The translations under genes were made by a program, and so were the position numbers. Source: Fallopia convolvulus (taxonomy: Eukaryota; Streptophyta; Magnoliopsida; Caryophyllales; Polygonaceae). Taken from it: DNA of 64,000 nt. This document shows, piece after piece, positions 31,139 through 40,328 of the stretch. Position 1 is the first letter of the stretch. Each line of letters opens with the position of its first letter. The stretch is from assembly GCA_964016875.1 (NCBI GenBank), contig OZ024736.1:4462001-4526000 (forward strand), written 5' to 3'. Below the pieces are notes generated by a model. It made no database searches, had not been told where the DNA came from, and worked only from the letters and a program-made list of their open reading frames with translations.

Positions 31139-33640
31139 ATGTTTTGGTTCCCTAATATTTTCAATAATCTTCAACCACCCGAAGCATCACAAAATGAAGT
31201 CCTAAAGTCATAAAACCGGTCTTGCAGACCGGTTTTATATTTTCCTAATATTCATTAATATTAGGTTATATATTTATTTATTCTTTAATTTACGAAAACA
31301 TGTTTAAAATTTATTAAATGTCATAGGATAAGGATGATTACACTCGATTCTTCGTGTGTGATGAAGAGTGGTATAATCGTGAATCTATGTTGGAATGGGC
31401 GCCTACTGTCGGAAAGTTATTGAAGATGGTCTTGACCATAAAAAATTAATGGCCCAAAAAGGTTATATTAGTTTGCGAGAATTCGGGTGTATACAAGGAA
31501 AAAAAGAAGTTGATTCCAGGAAAACCTAGAAAAACATATCCAAAATATGTGTCCAAGAAGTGCAATTGTCCATTTGAGTTGCACCGGCTCCTTCAACCAA
31601 ATGAAACATGGAAGTTGACGGTCAAATGTGCAAAGCACAATCATGATGTTGGCACGGCCTTATCAGGCCATGCATATGTTGGAAGAATGACGGATGAGAT
31701 GAAGGAGGATGTGAGAACTCTAAAATTGGCATACGTGCTTCCCAAGCAAATATGGGTGTTCATACAAGAAAAATACCCAGGTTGTACGGTCACTCGGAAA
31801 CAAATATACAACTATCGGTCTAAAATTTGGAGTCAAGAGATTGGGGAGAAGACGGTAACCCAAACGACATTGAGTTTCTTGGATGAAAAGGGTTATTTTG
31901 TGGCACATAGAAGGGTAGATGGAACTGACGAGATACAAGATTTGTTCTTTGCTCATCCACTTTTGAGGCATTTGATGAAAATGTTTCCATATGTCATCAT
32001 CATGGACACCACGTACAAGACGAATGTGTAAGATTTGGCTACTAATCTCAATTCTTTATTTTATTTATGATTGTGTATATATATTGATTCTAATTACCAT
32101 GTATAAATCTTATTATCTTATAGTTAAAAAATGCCTCTATTTGAATTGGTGGGCTTCACTTGCACTGGTCATACCTTCAACATTGGATTCGCATTCATGG
32201 CGCGAGAGAACACCACCCATTATGCATGGGTATTGAACGAACTGAGCCACCTTTGTGCCGTTGCGGGTAAGAGGCCAAAAGTTATTGTGACTGACCGTGA
32301 GCTAGCTTTGATTAAAGCCTTGAAGACAGAATTTCCACTCGCCCATCATTTGTTGTGTTGGGTGCACATCAAGAGCAATTGCAAAGCAAAAGCGGTTAGC
32401 CTTAAAATGGACGATGCAACTACTACAACTTTTGCTAGGCAATGTATCGACGTGTTTTATTCAAGGTCAGAGGATACATACAATGAGCGGCTTGCAAGGC
32501 TAAGGGATTCATGGGGTGATTGTCCATACAATTATCTTCGAGAAGTTTGGCTTGACCCTTATGCAGAATGCATTGTCAAAGTCTGGACGGATCGGCGTCT
32601 TCACTTCTTCACAACGTCTACGAATAGGTAATCCTAAATTCATTATGGTATTTTTAAAGTATGAATATATTACTTATTTAGTTTGGCGTGAACTTATCAA
32701 TAAATATTTGTCATATCTTTAGAGTTGAGTCCGCACAGTGCTGAAAAACTGGTTGAGAACTTCAGTGGGTGGGTTCCCCTATGTCGTAAGCAGGATTCAT
32801 GGAATGATCGAAGACCAAGTATTTCATATTCGAGGTTTTTTGGAGAAGGATCGAAACACATGCCCGACTATTGTCCTCAAAGAGAAGGCGTTACAGATCT
32901 TGTTTTCATCGTTGTGCAATAGAGTGTCAAAGAAATGCATGAATATCTTGCTAGATCACGTGCAATTCATATATGATCCAAAAAAAACTATGATTCTATG
33001 GTTTGTAACGACGAATTTTGGAGAACTAGTCGGGGACTTCGTGTCCTCATGATGTTGACTTTGCTATAAACAACTTGATTCCAATTCCATTAGTGTCAAT
33101 TCATACATTTTGGAGGATAGTGACGTGGGAAGGCGTTGAGGTAATTCCTCAACCAAGGTTTGAACCATGTTCCGAACAAGCTGAGCTTTATCAAGACATG
33201 ATGGAAGACTTGAACGATGGCTTGTTGAGCAAAGATCAAGTGGGCCATATTATAACAGCGTATTTTGATCAAAAAAGGTCGAGTGAGTCGACATTAAAGG
33301 AGTTACCCCATGAGGATTATAGGAGTAAATCACAAATTCCTACAAACATGCAACCAAGGGACAAGATATGGTTAGAGCATGCCCAAAAAATGCGATTACC
33401 ACTAAGAAGCCGAAACCTAAGAAGACCCAAGCGAAGGAGAAGGGGAAGGGGAAGAACAAGGAACCAGTACAAGATAGTGAAAATCTCAAAGTTATGGGTG
33501 TGGATTTCGGGGTGGGGAATGTGGATGGGTTCATGGAATATTACATCACGTTGACTAGACCAATCATTGTGGATGGCCATTGTGGATTTCGGTCATTGGC
33601 TGAGTTGATGTGGAAAACCGAAAAACATTGGAAAAGAGCC
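31139..33640 (+). pseudogene. MULE transposase: FAR1, MULE and SWIM domains
   Basis: A possible first exon is at 31,139-31,198 (MFWFPNIFNNLQPPEAS), joined by a GT-AG intron to DKDDYTRFFVCDEEW at 31,327. The FAR1 DNA-binding part follows (SMLEWAPTVGKLLK, CNCPFELHRLL, CAKHNHDVGTALSGHAY). Then comes the MULE transposase domain: YVIIMDTTYKTN (first Asp), MPLFELVGFTCTGHTFNIGF, VIVTDRELALIKAL (second Asp) and HHLLCWVHIKSN. Later, HSVLKNWLRTSVGGF and SCPHDVDFAINNLIP represent the SWIM zinc finger remnant, and IPLVSIHTFWRIV the usual tail. Introns near 32,029-32,130 and 32,632-32,722 and several frameshifts are visible. It would bind and cut MULE ends. Confidence 0.87.
31210..31238. repeat. Perfect hairpin inside MULE
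   Basis: ATAAAACCGGTCT-TGC-AGACCGGTTTTAT, 13-base arms and a 3-base loop. It repeats the ACCGGTCT hairpin of the left terminal repeat 300 bases away and lies in the predicted first intron of the transposase. Confidence 0.92.
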
Positions 33641-34194
33641 AGGCTTGCCTTATGGAGGAATTTAGTGAAAACATAGATCTTTATGCAAGGGTGAATAGAG
33701 TTAGACATGAGTCTGTTCAAGAGATAATCTCCACTCTTAACTACATGGTGTCCCCTTGTACCTATGCTTTTTGGATGGACGCGTCGTTGCATGCCTTGGC
33801 ATTTGCTACGAGATTCCAGTGCGCAATTGTAGTTTTTTGTAGTAGAGGTCCGCACACTTGCCTTCCTTTGATTGCACGAATGGGTGCCGGCCCTCCTGTG
33901 GATAAAGTATTTGGAATTACGCTAGTGGGAGATTCAAATCATTTTGTGCCGGTACGTATTTTCATCTTCTTACTTCTGCATAATTAAAAGATTTGATTAT
34001 ATTAATTTGGCCCAATTTATAATTTCCAATATAGGTGTGGTTGAAGCCAAATTCACCGAGGCCACCTCCAACATGGATGTTGAAAAACAACCATGATGCT
34101 AGTGTTGATGGATGGATCTCTTACTTTAGCGAGAGGATGGCTTTATGGGCTCAACTTCGGGTGAACCACGGACTCGACCCCACTACTCGAAGGT
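33360..34194 (+). pseudogene. OTU-like cysteine protease domain fused to MULE transposase
   Basis: After a Lys-rich linker (KKPKPKKTQAKEKGKGKNKE) comes MEYYITLTRPIIVDGHCGFR with SLAELM, the catalytic Asp-Gly-x-Cys loop of OTU-family deubiquitinase-like proteases. It continues with EEFSENIDLYARVNRV, FWMDASLHALAFATRF, CAIVVFCSRG and GDSNHFVPV, where the His is the expected catalytic partner. After an intron a last exon (34,034-34,194) reads VWLKPNSPRPPPTWM to DPTTRR and a stop. Catalytic Cys and His are both kept, but a frameshift near 33,640 splits the domain. It probably acts on ubiquitin-like conjugates. That role here is inference. Confidence 0.83.
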
Positions 34195-34505
34195 AGGAGA
34201 TTTACATTAGTGAGAGGATGACTTTATGTTAGTGTAGACAGATATGTAGACGGAAATGAGTAAGATATTTTCAAGTTGTAAATCTACTCATTTTCCACGT
34301 TGTTATATGTTATTTTCTAGTCAATGCAAATCTTGGATGCTTCTAGTTTGTTTATTTTCAATTTTTAGATGTAATACATGTCTTGGAGTTTTATTTATTT
34401 ATTTATTTATTTGCAAATAATCATACCTTTACAATTTGCAAATAAAAAATGGACCGATTGATAATTTAATATTTTTATTATAACTTTAAATTCAAATAAT
34501 CATAC
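34195..34505. other. MULE intergenic sequence
   Basis: AT-rich DNA after the transposase stop with no gene seen. It includes a short run of TTTA repeats at about 34,395-34,415. Confidence 0.5.
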
Positions 34506-34536
34506 CACGCGGATTGCCAACATGGCAATCCGCGTG
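34506..34536. repeat. Perfect 31-bp hairpin between MULE genes
   Basis: CACGCGGATTGCC-AACAT-GGCAATCCGCGTG, with 13-base arms. Its GGATTGCC and GGCAATCC halves also occur near the left end (30,990-31,033: TTGGCAATCC, GCGGATTGCAAC) and just downstream (GGATTGCCATAG at 34,549). It may be an ancient terminal repeat or an intergenic transcription signal. Confidence 0.92.
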
Positions 34537-34769
34537 ATAAACTCACAGGGATTGCCATAGTGGCCATCCGCCGATTCCCTGTCGTTGATTTTATGGCGCG
34601 ATCTAGGCCGTTGTTTTATGCAAAAACGGATCTGAGCCGTTGATTTTGTCCAGCAGTGGATTGGCTTTGAGGACCGATTCCTCTATATAATGGCTCCCAA
34701 CCCTCCTCTTATCACACACAAAATCAAAATCTCTCATCCTTCCCTTACAAATATTAATATTTCGGTAGA

Positions 34770-35288
34770 AATGGCTCCCAAAAAGAAAAATACGTTTCAA
34801 AAAGTCGGTTCGAAGATAATGGTAAGCATATTTATAATTTAGTTCTCTTCGATTTTTTTTATTAAATTATTGTTTTTTCCCTTATAACTTTTATATTTAA
34901 TTTTTGGTAGGATTCCATAACGCCGAAACAATATCAAAGATGATATGGAGATTCTCGATCCATTTCGAGAAGGCACATTAGCATTGAGGATCGTAATGCC
35001 CAACCAATGAATGTGGATGACGACGATGAACTCGCCCCACCAGGTCGGAATGGGAAATTATTATACCGATTTTCCATCCTCGTTTAGTCATAGACGTGAT
35101 GTGGGTCCTTCTAGACAAGTAATCGAGGATGACGAGGAGGATGACGATGATGATGGGGAGGATGATCCAAATGATGATGAGGATGAGGATTACGACGATG
35201 ATGATGATGATGGCAGCGACGACGGTGGCGGCGGAGGCGGCGGCGGCGGGGCCGATGCGACGATGATGATGAAGGTGGGCCAATCATA
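34770..35288 (+). pseudogene. Acidic protein with poly-Asp/Glu and poly-Gly tract (PMD-linked)
   Basis: Exon 1 (34,770-34,819) encodes MAPKKKNTFQKVGSKIM. A GT-AG intron (34,820-34,911) follows, then exon 2 starts DSITPKQYQR with a frame change near 34,935. It goes on with RNAQPMNVDDDDELAPPG, SSFSHRRDVGPSRQV, a run of Asp/Glu from about 35,125 to 35,215 and a poly-Gly stretch at 35,226-35,250. The Lys-rich start could be a nuclear signal. It lies just upstream of the plant mobile domain gene on the same strand and could be its N-terminal extension or a separate small gene. No family recognised. Confidence 0.5.
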
Positions 35289-35289
35289 A

Positions 35290-35749
35290 AAGATTTTGCT
35301 CGTGGACTAACCCAAATGTAAGTCATTTGCAAAAGTCATATCCATAAATGTAAAAGTCATTTGGAATAACCCAAATGTAAGTATTTAATTATTTATATGG
35401 TTAGAATATAATATATTTTAGAATTAGTTTATTTGTTAGAATGTCATATCCATAAATGTTAGATTGTTTAATTATTTATATGGTTAGATTATTATATTCA
35501 TATATTTTAGATTATTATTTTATTTGTTAGAATATTATATCCGTACATATTAGATTATTAAATTAAATTATTTATATGGTTAGATTATTATATTCATATA
35601 TTTTAGATTATTATTTTATTCGTCAGAATATCATCCATATATGTTAGATTGTTAAATTAAATTATTTATATAGTTAGATTATTATTTATATGTTAAAATG
35701 TTATATTCATACACATTTAATTATTTTTTTATATGTATATGCTCTAATT
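35290..35749. other. AT-rich spacer with imperfect tandem repeats
   Basis: The motif TTATTTATATGGTTAGATTATTATATTCATA recurs at about 35,470 and 35,568, with shorter copies between. These are imperfect repeats of about 90-100 bases. The region lies in the intron or spacer before the PMD gene. No coding sequence. Confidence 0.65.
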
Positions 35750-37974
35750 TTAGCATGTGAAAGAGTCCAAAATTCACACCCATGGCAAGAGTCTAGAATT
35801 ATTGCCATCATAACTAAGGAGAAACGTCAACACATTGTGGTACAACATGATATTAGAGTCAGGTTTGATGCATTTGATCGAAATCCCATGGACTGGTGTA
35901 GACCACGCTCTCATTGATGCATTTTTGGAGAGATGGTATCCAGAAACCAACAGTTTCCACTTTCCTTTGGGTGAAATGACAATCACCCTCCATGATGTCA
36001 AATTCATTTTAGGGATCTCCATTGAAGGTAATGAGATTCTCCCTACATATGATAAGAATACTGTTGTGGATTATTTCTCTCTATTGTACGGGCAAGATTG
36101 GTTAGACTTCAAGACAAAGCAAATAGAGAAGGGAGGGATAAATTCAAGTACAATGGTAAATTGGTTGTTAGAGGGCAACTTCGATGCAGTACAACACAAA
36201 AACATCTCTGCCATAATTTTGGGCCTTTTTATAGCCTTGGACCTCCTACAGATAAGACAACCACAAGAGTCAACTACCATTTGGTTGCTATGGTCCTCAG
36301 ATGGAATGAAATGTCGAGTTATGCATGGGGTGTGTAGACTCTTGCACAATTGTACAACCAAATGGGGAAGGCAACTCGAGCCGAAACAAAGGGTGTGGCC
36401 GGTTGTCTCGTTCTTTTGTATGTAAGTATTCGATACCCCACGATTAATTCCTTTTCATAATCACCCATGGCCTAATAATATTTATTTTCTATTTTAGAAC
36501 TAGATTTGGTGGTATTTTCCGGAGTTTAGAGGCCAAATGAATGCAGACGTAATTCGCCAAACATATCCTATAGTTACTTCTAGGGCTGAGCATGGTTCGG
36601 TTCAAACCAAAATTTTAAGCCGAACCGACTGAACCGAACCGAACCGAAACCGATATAATTCGGTTCGATTTTCGGTTTAGGAATTTTCCAAATTTCGGTT
36701 TCAGTTCGATTTCAGTTCGGTTTTCGGTTAAATTTCGGTTCGGTTTAAATTTTCCAAAGAATAACCTATTATTTATGTAAAATCAATAAAAACCGAACCG
36801 AACCGAACCAATTCGGTTCGGTTTTCGGTTCTCATAAAATGGAATTTAGGTTTTCGGTTCGGTTTTTGTCGGTTCAGTTCGGTTTTGAACCGATACTCAG
36901 CCCTAGTTGCTTCAAGGGTCCAAGGAGTGCGCCAAAGTGTAGATCGAAGATTGCCGACTGATGAAAAGAGTAGACTGCAACACTTTCGTGAAGTGTTGGA
37001 TCTGTACACAGTTGACCGGGTATTAACAACTTTTTATGAGATTTCTTTGTTATTTATTCAGTTTTTACATTATTTACGGCTCACAATTTTATGTATAGGT
37101 TGTTTGGATGCCATTTCATGAATCGCCTGATTTCCATCAAGCATATCGTTCCTCCTTATACCATGGAATAAATCAATATCACAACGTCCAAGAAGCGTAC
37201 ATGCCTTGGAGGTGCCCCGACAGTATGGATTTGTAAAACACATTCCTCCGAATCCCATCCCACCAAAGACCGCTAAAAGGGGGCCAAAGCCTAAAAAATA
37301 CAAGATTGAATATAATAATGTTTATTGCAATTGGGCGGTTCGTGACGAACACATAGAAAGTTCTATTTTGGACTTGCCCCGCGCTACTCATGGATGGGAT
37401 GTGGCTCCCGAATATATGGATTGGTTCGAGCCACGCTCTCACACGAAGGTGCTTAGATCGTCTCCTATAAACCGATTCAATCCATACCAAAGACCCCTGT
37501 TGCCTCAAGTAGGCAATAGCATCATTGTGGTACGTAAATAAATTTATTTTGTAATTTATTTATAATTTAAATGATTTGCTATATTTATTTGATTGTATAG
37601 TATTTGTTCTCTAATCTTATAAATCTTATATGGTTTAAATAATATATAAGCCCACAACTATGTGAAAATTTTACATAACGGATAATATGCATATCTTGGA
37701 CCGGTACCCCGAATTGAGGCCAATGTGGACACACATTTAGGATGCTTTGACACAAACTCCTATTCCACCTCCTCCTCAAGTGCCCCCTCCTAGGCAAGTT
37801 CCCCCACCATGGCAGCCTTCTCCCGAGCCTCATCATCACAGCAGTTATCATAATCGTTTCTATCCACTCGACGAAGGTTCAAGTCAAGATCCTCAACCTC
37901 ACCGTGAGAGCATGCATTTTGGTGGGAGTTGTCCACACGGATATTCGAGTCAAGACCATGATTTTTTCTAAATT
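35750..37974 (+). pseudogene. Plant mobile domain (PMD) gene
   Basis: The first coding part (35,835-36,425) reads MHLIEIPWTGVDHALIDAFL, ERWYPETNSFHFPLGEMTIT and LHDVKFILGISIEGN. This is the aminotransferase-like plant mobile domain (PF10536): E-R-W-x-P-E-T-x-x-F-H-x-P-x-G-E-x-T-x-T-L-x-D-V. Later parts carry VQGVRQSVDRRLPTDEKSRL (36,906-36,975), VWMPFHESPDFHQAYRSSLY (37,101-37,160), RQYGFVKHIPPNP (37,216-37,254) and HDEYLQWF-type EYMDWFEPRSHTK (37,415-37,445). A Pro-rich last exon (37,747-37,971) follows. At least one stop (36,425 joins out of frame) and a MITE in an exon disable it. PMD proteins include Arabidopsis MAIN and MAIL1, linked to transposon silencing. Here it is transposon cargo. 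Confidence 0.85.
36581..36905. mobile_element. hAT-type MITE inside PMD exon
   Basis: The 325-bp element starts TAGGGCTGAGCATGG and ends ACTCAGCCCTA, a 10-base terminal inverted repeat. GTTACTTC (36,573-36,580) and GTTGCTTC (36,906-36,913) are the 8-bp duplication with one change. The interior is made of CGGTTCGG/CCGAACCG repeats. Removing it restores the codon run around SRVQGVRQSV, so it inserted after the gene had been formed. Confidence 0.88.
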
Positions 37975-38203
37975 TATTTCAATGTATGCTTTTAGTTTTT
38001 ATTTCGATGTATTTCCATAATCAATCTACTTGTCTTGACTTTGTTTGTTTAACCATTATATAATATTTTTAGATTTTATCCATATTAAATTATATATTAA
38101 CTATACAAAATATTTAAAGTAAACTAATTTATTTGTATATAAGAAATATTATTAGAATAGATTAATTTAACTACATATTATTAAAATTAATTGTGGTAAC
38201 GGG

Positions 38204-38312
38204 ATAGAACCGGCTTTCAAAGCCTCGTAGAATCGGTTTGCAAGGCCGGTTCTATGTCTAACACCTTGTCAATTCATGGGGCGAAAAATCCATTGTGGCT
38301 GGTGGATTCAGC
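38204..38312. repeat. Right terminal inverted repeat of MULE
   Basis: ATAGAACCGGC (38,204-38,214) and GCCGGTTCTAT (38,245-38,255) form an outer palindrome around CTTTCAAAGCC and CGGTTTGCAAG. Further out come GTCTAACAC, GGGGCGAAAAA and TGGTGGATTC. All have inverted counterparts in 30,836-30,952. Confidence 0.75.
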
Positions 38313-38670
38313 CAGCCGAGGCCAAATTTATCCTCCCCAGATCCCCTTAATACTTGGGTAGAGTATTAAGGGTAAGATTATTTTTGAAATATTTTTTAAT
38401 ATTCTTATAGATTTTTAAAAAGGACGTGTTTTAAGAAATAGAGACAATAGGATTTGTCATCCCCTTGCTTAACATCAATTCTTTATCGACAAATTTTAAA
38501 CCGTGAATTTATTAAAAATAAGTAGTTAAGATGATAATCACGGTAATGCACTGAATAGCTGTCCATCTTAGACTATTTTGGCCCATGATTCAAAGTAACT
38601 CATGATCCTCGAATAATCTAGTGGCAGGTTTTTTTAGAGTATCTAGTGGCATGGTTTAAGAGTGAGATTT
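38313..38670. other. Intergenic sequence, nothing recognised
   Basis: No supported gene between the MULE and the copia LTR. Confidence 0.5.
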
Positions 38671-38997
38671 TGTTGGCATCTATACTCGCCTCTAGCTATA
38701 AACACGTGCATTAGATTATTAAGTCATCGATGTAGCAGATTAAGTGTTAGTGTGGTTAAGTCCCTTACGTGGTAGTTTATAGTAGCTTGTATATATTTTA
38801 TTTGAGTTTAAGCCTTCTATAACAACATTACTCTCCTATTTCATCTTTTGTTCCCAAAATGGGCTTCCCAAATTCAAATCATTCATGCTTCTTCTACTTT
38901 TGCTTCATCGATCGATCATCACGTTCATCAAAGCTTCATCTTTATTTTTGTTTGTCAACCTACTAATTGAATATCTATCATACATAAAGAGATTATA
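38671..38997 (+). repeat. Copia-type LTR
   Basis: It starts TGTTGG, contains TATATATTTTATTTGAG and ends GATTATA. It is followed directly by TGTTATTAGAGC (38,998-39,009), ten of twelve bases matching the initiator-methionine primer site TGGTATCAGAGC used by copia. The second half aligns with 48,003-48,240 (shared TTTGTTTGTCAACCTACT, GAGATTATAT). No copia genes lie downstream, where the Tat-like element begins at 39,437. Confidence 0.75.
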
Positions 38998-39009
38998 TGT
39001 TATTAGAGC
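38998..39009 (+). promoter_or_regulatory. Primer-binding site, tRNA-iMet type
   Basis: TGTTATTAGAGC directly follows the LTR. Two substitutions separate it from the canonical copia primer site TGGTATCAGAGC. Confidence 0.7.
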
Positions 39010-39436
39010 AAATTGAGGGAGATTTTATGTGTTTTGTCAAATTCATGACTCTTGTTTTAGTTTGGATGGGCTGGATTTATCTTGTTTATTAAACTAATTT
39101 ATGTTTTTAAAGAGTCCATATTATTGTATAGTTTTCATTTGAAGAAATAATAAATATTATTATATTCAAATTCTAATCTAACTAATTTTCCACAATAATT
39201 AATTATATACATACAAAATACTAAATATTTAATAGCAAATACTACTTAATATATATGTGCATACATGCATAACTATCCAACTAAAAAATATACTTCAATA
39301 CGTTTTAAAATATAAATGACAAATAGTAGTGGAGATTGAGCCTATGAAGAAAGAAAAAAATTAAAAAAAGGTAAAATTATTGTGCTGCAGTTGAGGTTCG
39401 AACACGGGCAATTAAAGTTTCACCTAGCCTTGGTAC
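39010..39436. other. Copia 5' leader remnant and AT-rich sequence
   Basis: Presumed untranslated leader of the copia element, with no gene seen. It is truncated by the insertion at 39,437. Confidence 0.5.
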
Positions 39437-40309
39437 TGATGGTGCGCGAAATATCCCCTAAAGTAATTGAGGGTAAAAAGTACAAATAATTAAGAGTGAA
39501 AAGAGATTGAACGTCGTGTAATACATACGCGTCAAAATCCGATATATGGTACGCATGGCTACGTAGTATGGCTAGGATAAAAAATGTGCATGCATGCAAG
39601 TGGGCCTTCATGAGTGCGCAACACGGGTTGGGCATGCCGAATTGATCGGTGAGGGCTCTCCCATGCTATGAAATGGCATCATCAAATTATACGCAATTGA
39701 CGGCATGGGGGAATAATATGTGTGGGTTGGCCCATTTAACAAATGCACACAAAATCTCGGCCCACTAAACAAATTGAACGACATTGAATGTTGAAACCAA
39801 ACTCAAAGAAGTTTGTGGCAGCTTTCGTTGACTTTTCAAACATATTTCCATCAGATTATAGCTTGCCAGCATCATTCTCGTTTATGCATCCACGTATGCC
39901 TATACGCATGCCAGGTGGTTGACTCACCCGTGTGCATAAGCTACTCAAGACAAACTCGCTTGAAAAATGTCCGATTTGAGTATCGTCCCACATCGAGTAT
40001 CTAGAGCACAAGCAAGTAGCTCCCATTTGCTATATATATGAAAAGATATGGAATAAGAAAAGGGTCGAAAATCCTCTCTGGCTCGAGAACTATCTCATTT
40101 GTCAAAGCTCGACGTGTTTGATCTCCGAGTGAGATCGCGCTATAAACGGTATAAGGTCTAAAGGCTTTATTCGTAAAAAGCACAAAAACAATCGGCTTGG
40201 GTGGGGAGGAGGAATAATCCGCGTACGAAAACCGTTTGGTTGTACGAATTCCCGAGAGTTAGTATTTTTATAATTCCGTTTATAGTGCGCGTTATATCGG
40301 GTTTCAACA
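39437..40309 (+). repeat. 5' LTR of LARD-like element
   Basis: TGATGGTGCGCGAAATATCC to GGGTTTCAACA, 873 bp. A promoter-like CTATATATATG lies at about 40,030. Duplicated at 43,810-44,544. Short open frames in it (63 codons at 39,813; 71 at 39,420 minus) recur in both copies and are not genes. Confidence 0.92.
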
Positions 40310-40310
40310 C

Positions 40311-40328
40311 TGACGCCGTCTGTGGGAA
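40311..40328 (+). promoter_or_regulatory. Primer-binding site, tRNA-Asp type
   Basis: TGACGCCGTCTGTGGGAA follows the LTR after one base. It matches TGGCGCCGTCTGTGGGGA, the Tat/Athila-group tRNA-Asp site, with two or three substitutions. Confidence 0.85.

Larger units (their letters stand above)
30836..38312 (+). mobile_element. Mutator-like element (MULE) with OTU-fused transposase and plant mobile domain gene
   Basis: Two hairpin-rich ends, 30,836-30,952 and 38,204-38,312, are inverted relatives of each other. Shared blocks include ATCCACCA, TTTTTTGCCCC/TTTTTCGCCCC, GTGTTAG, ACCGGTCTTGTAGACCGG-like and CTTTCAAAGCCGG. Between them, all on the plus strand, lie a FAR1-MULE-SWIM-OTU gene, a short acidic gene and a plant mobile domain gene. 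The size (about 7.5 kb) and content fit an autonomous MULE that has since decayed. A 9-bp target duplication was not resolved because the outermost bases are diverged. Confidence 0.82.

Noticed and set aside
37179..37508. 109-codon minus-strand frame across the PMD gene
   Set aside because: It is the antisense of the PMD exon, whose sense frame has the recognisable motif.
39813..40004. 63-codon frame repeated at 44,186-44,377
   Set aside because: Identical because it lies in both LTRs of the same element. No coding evidence.
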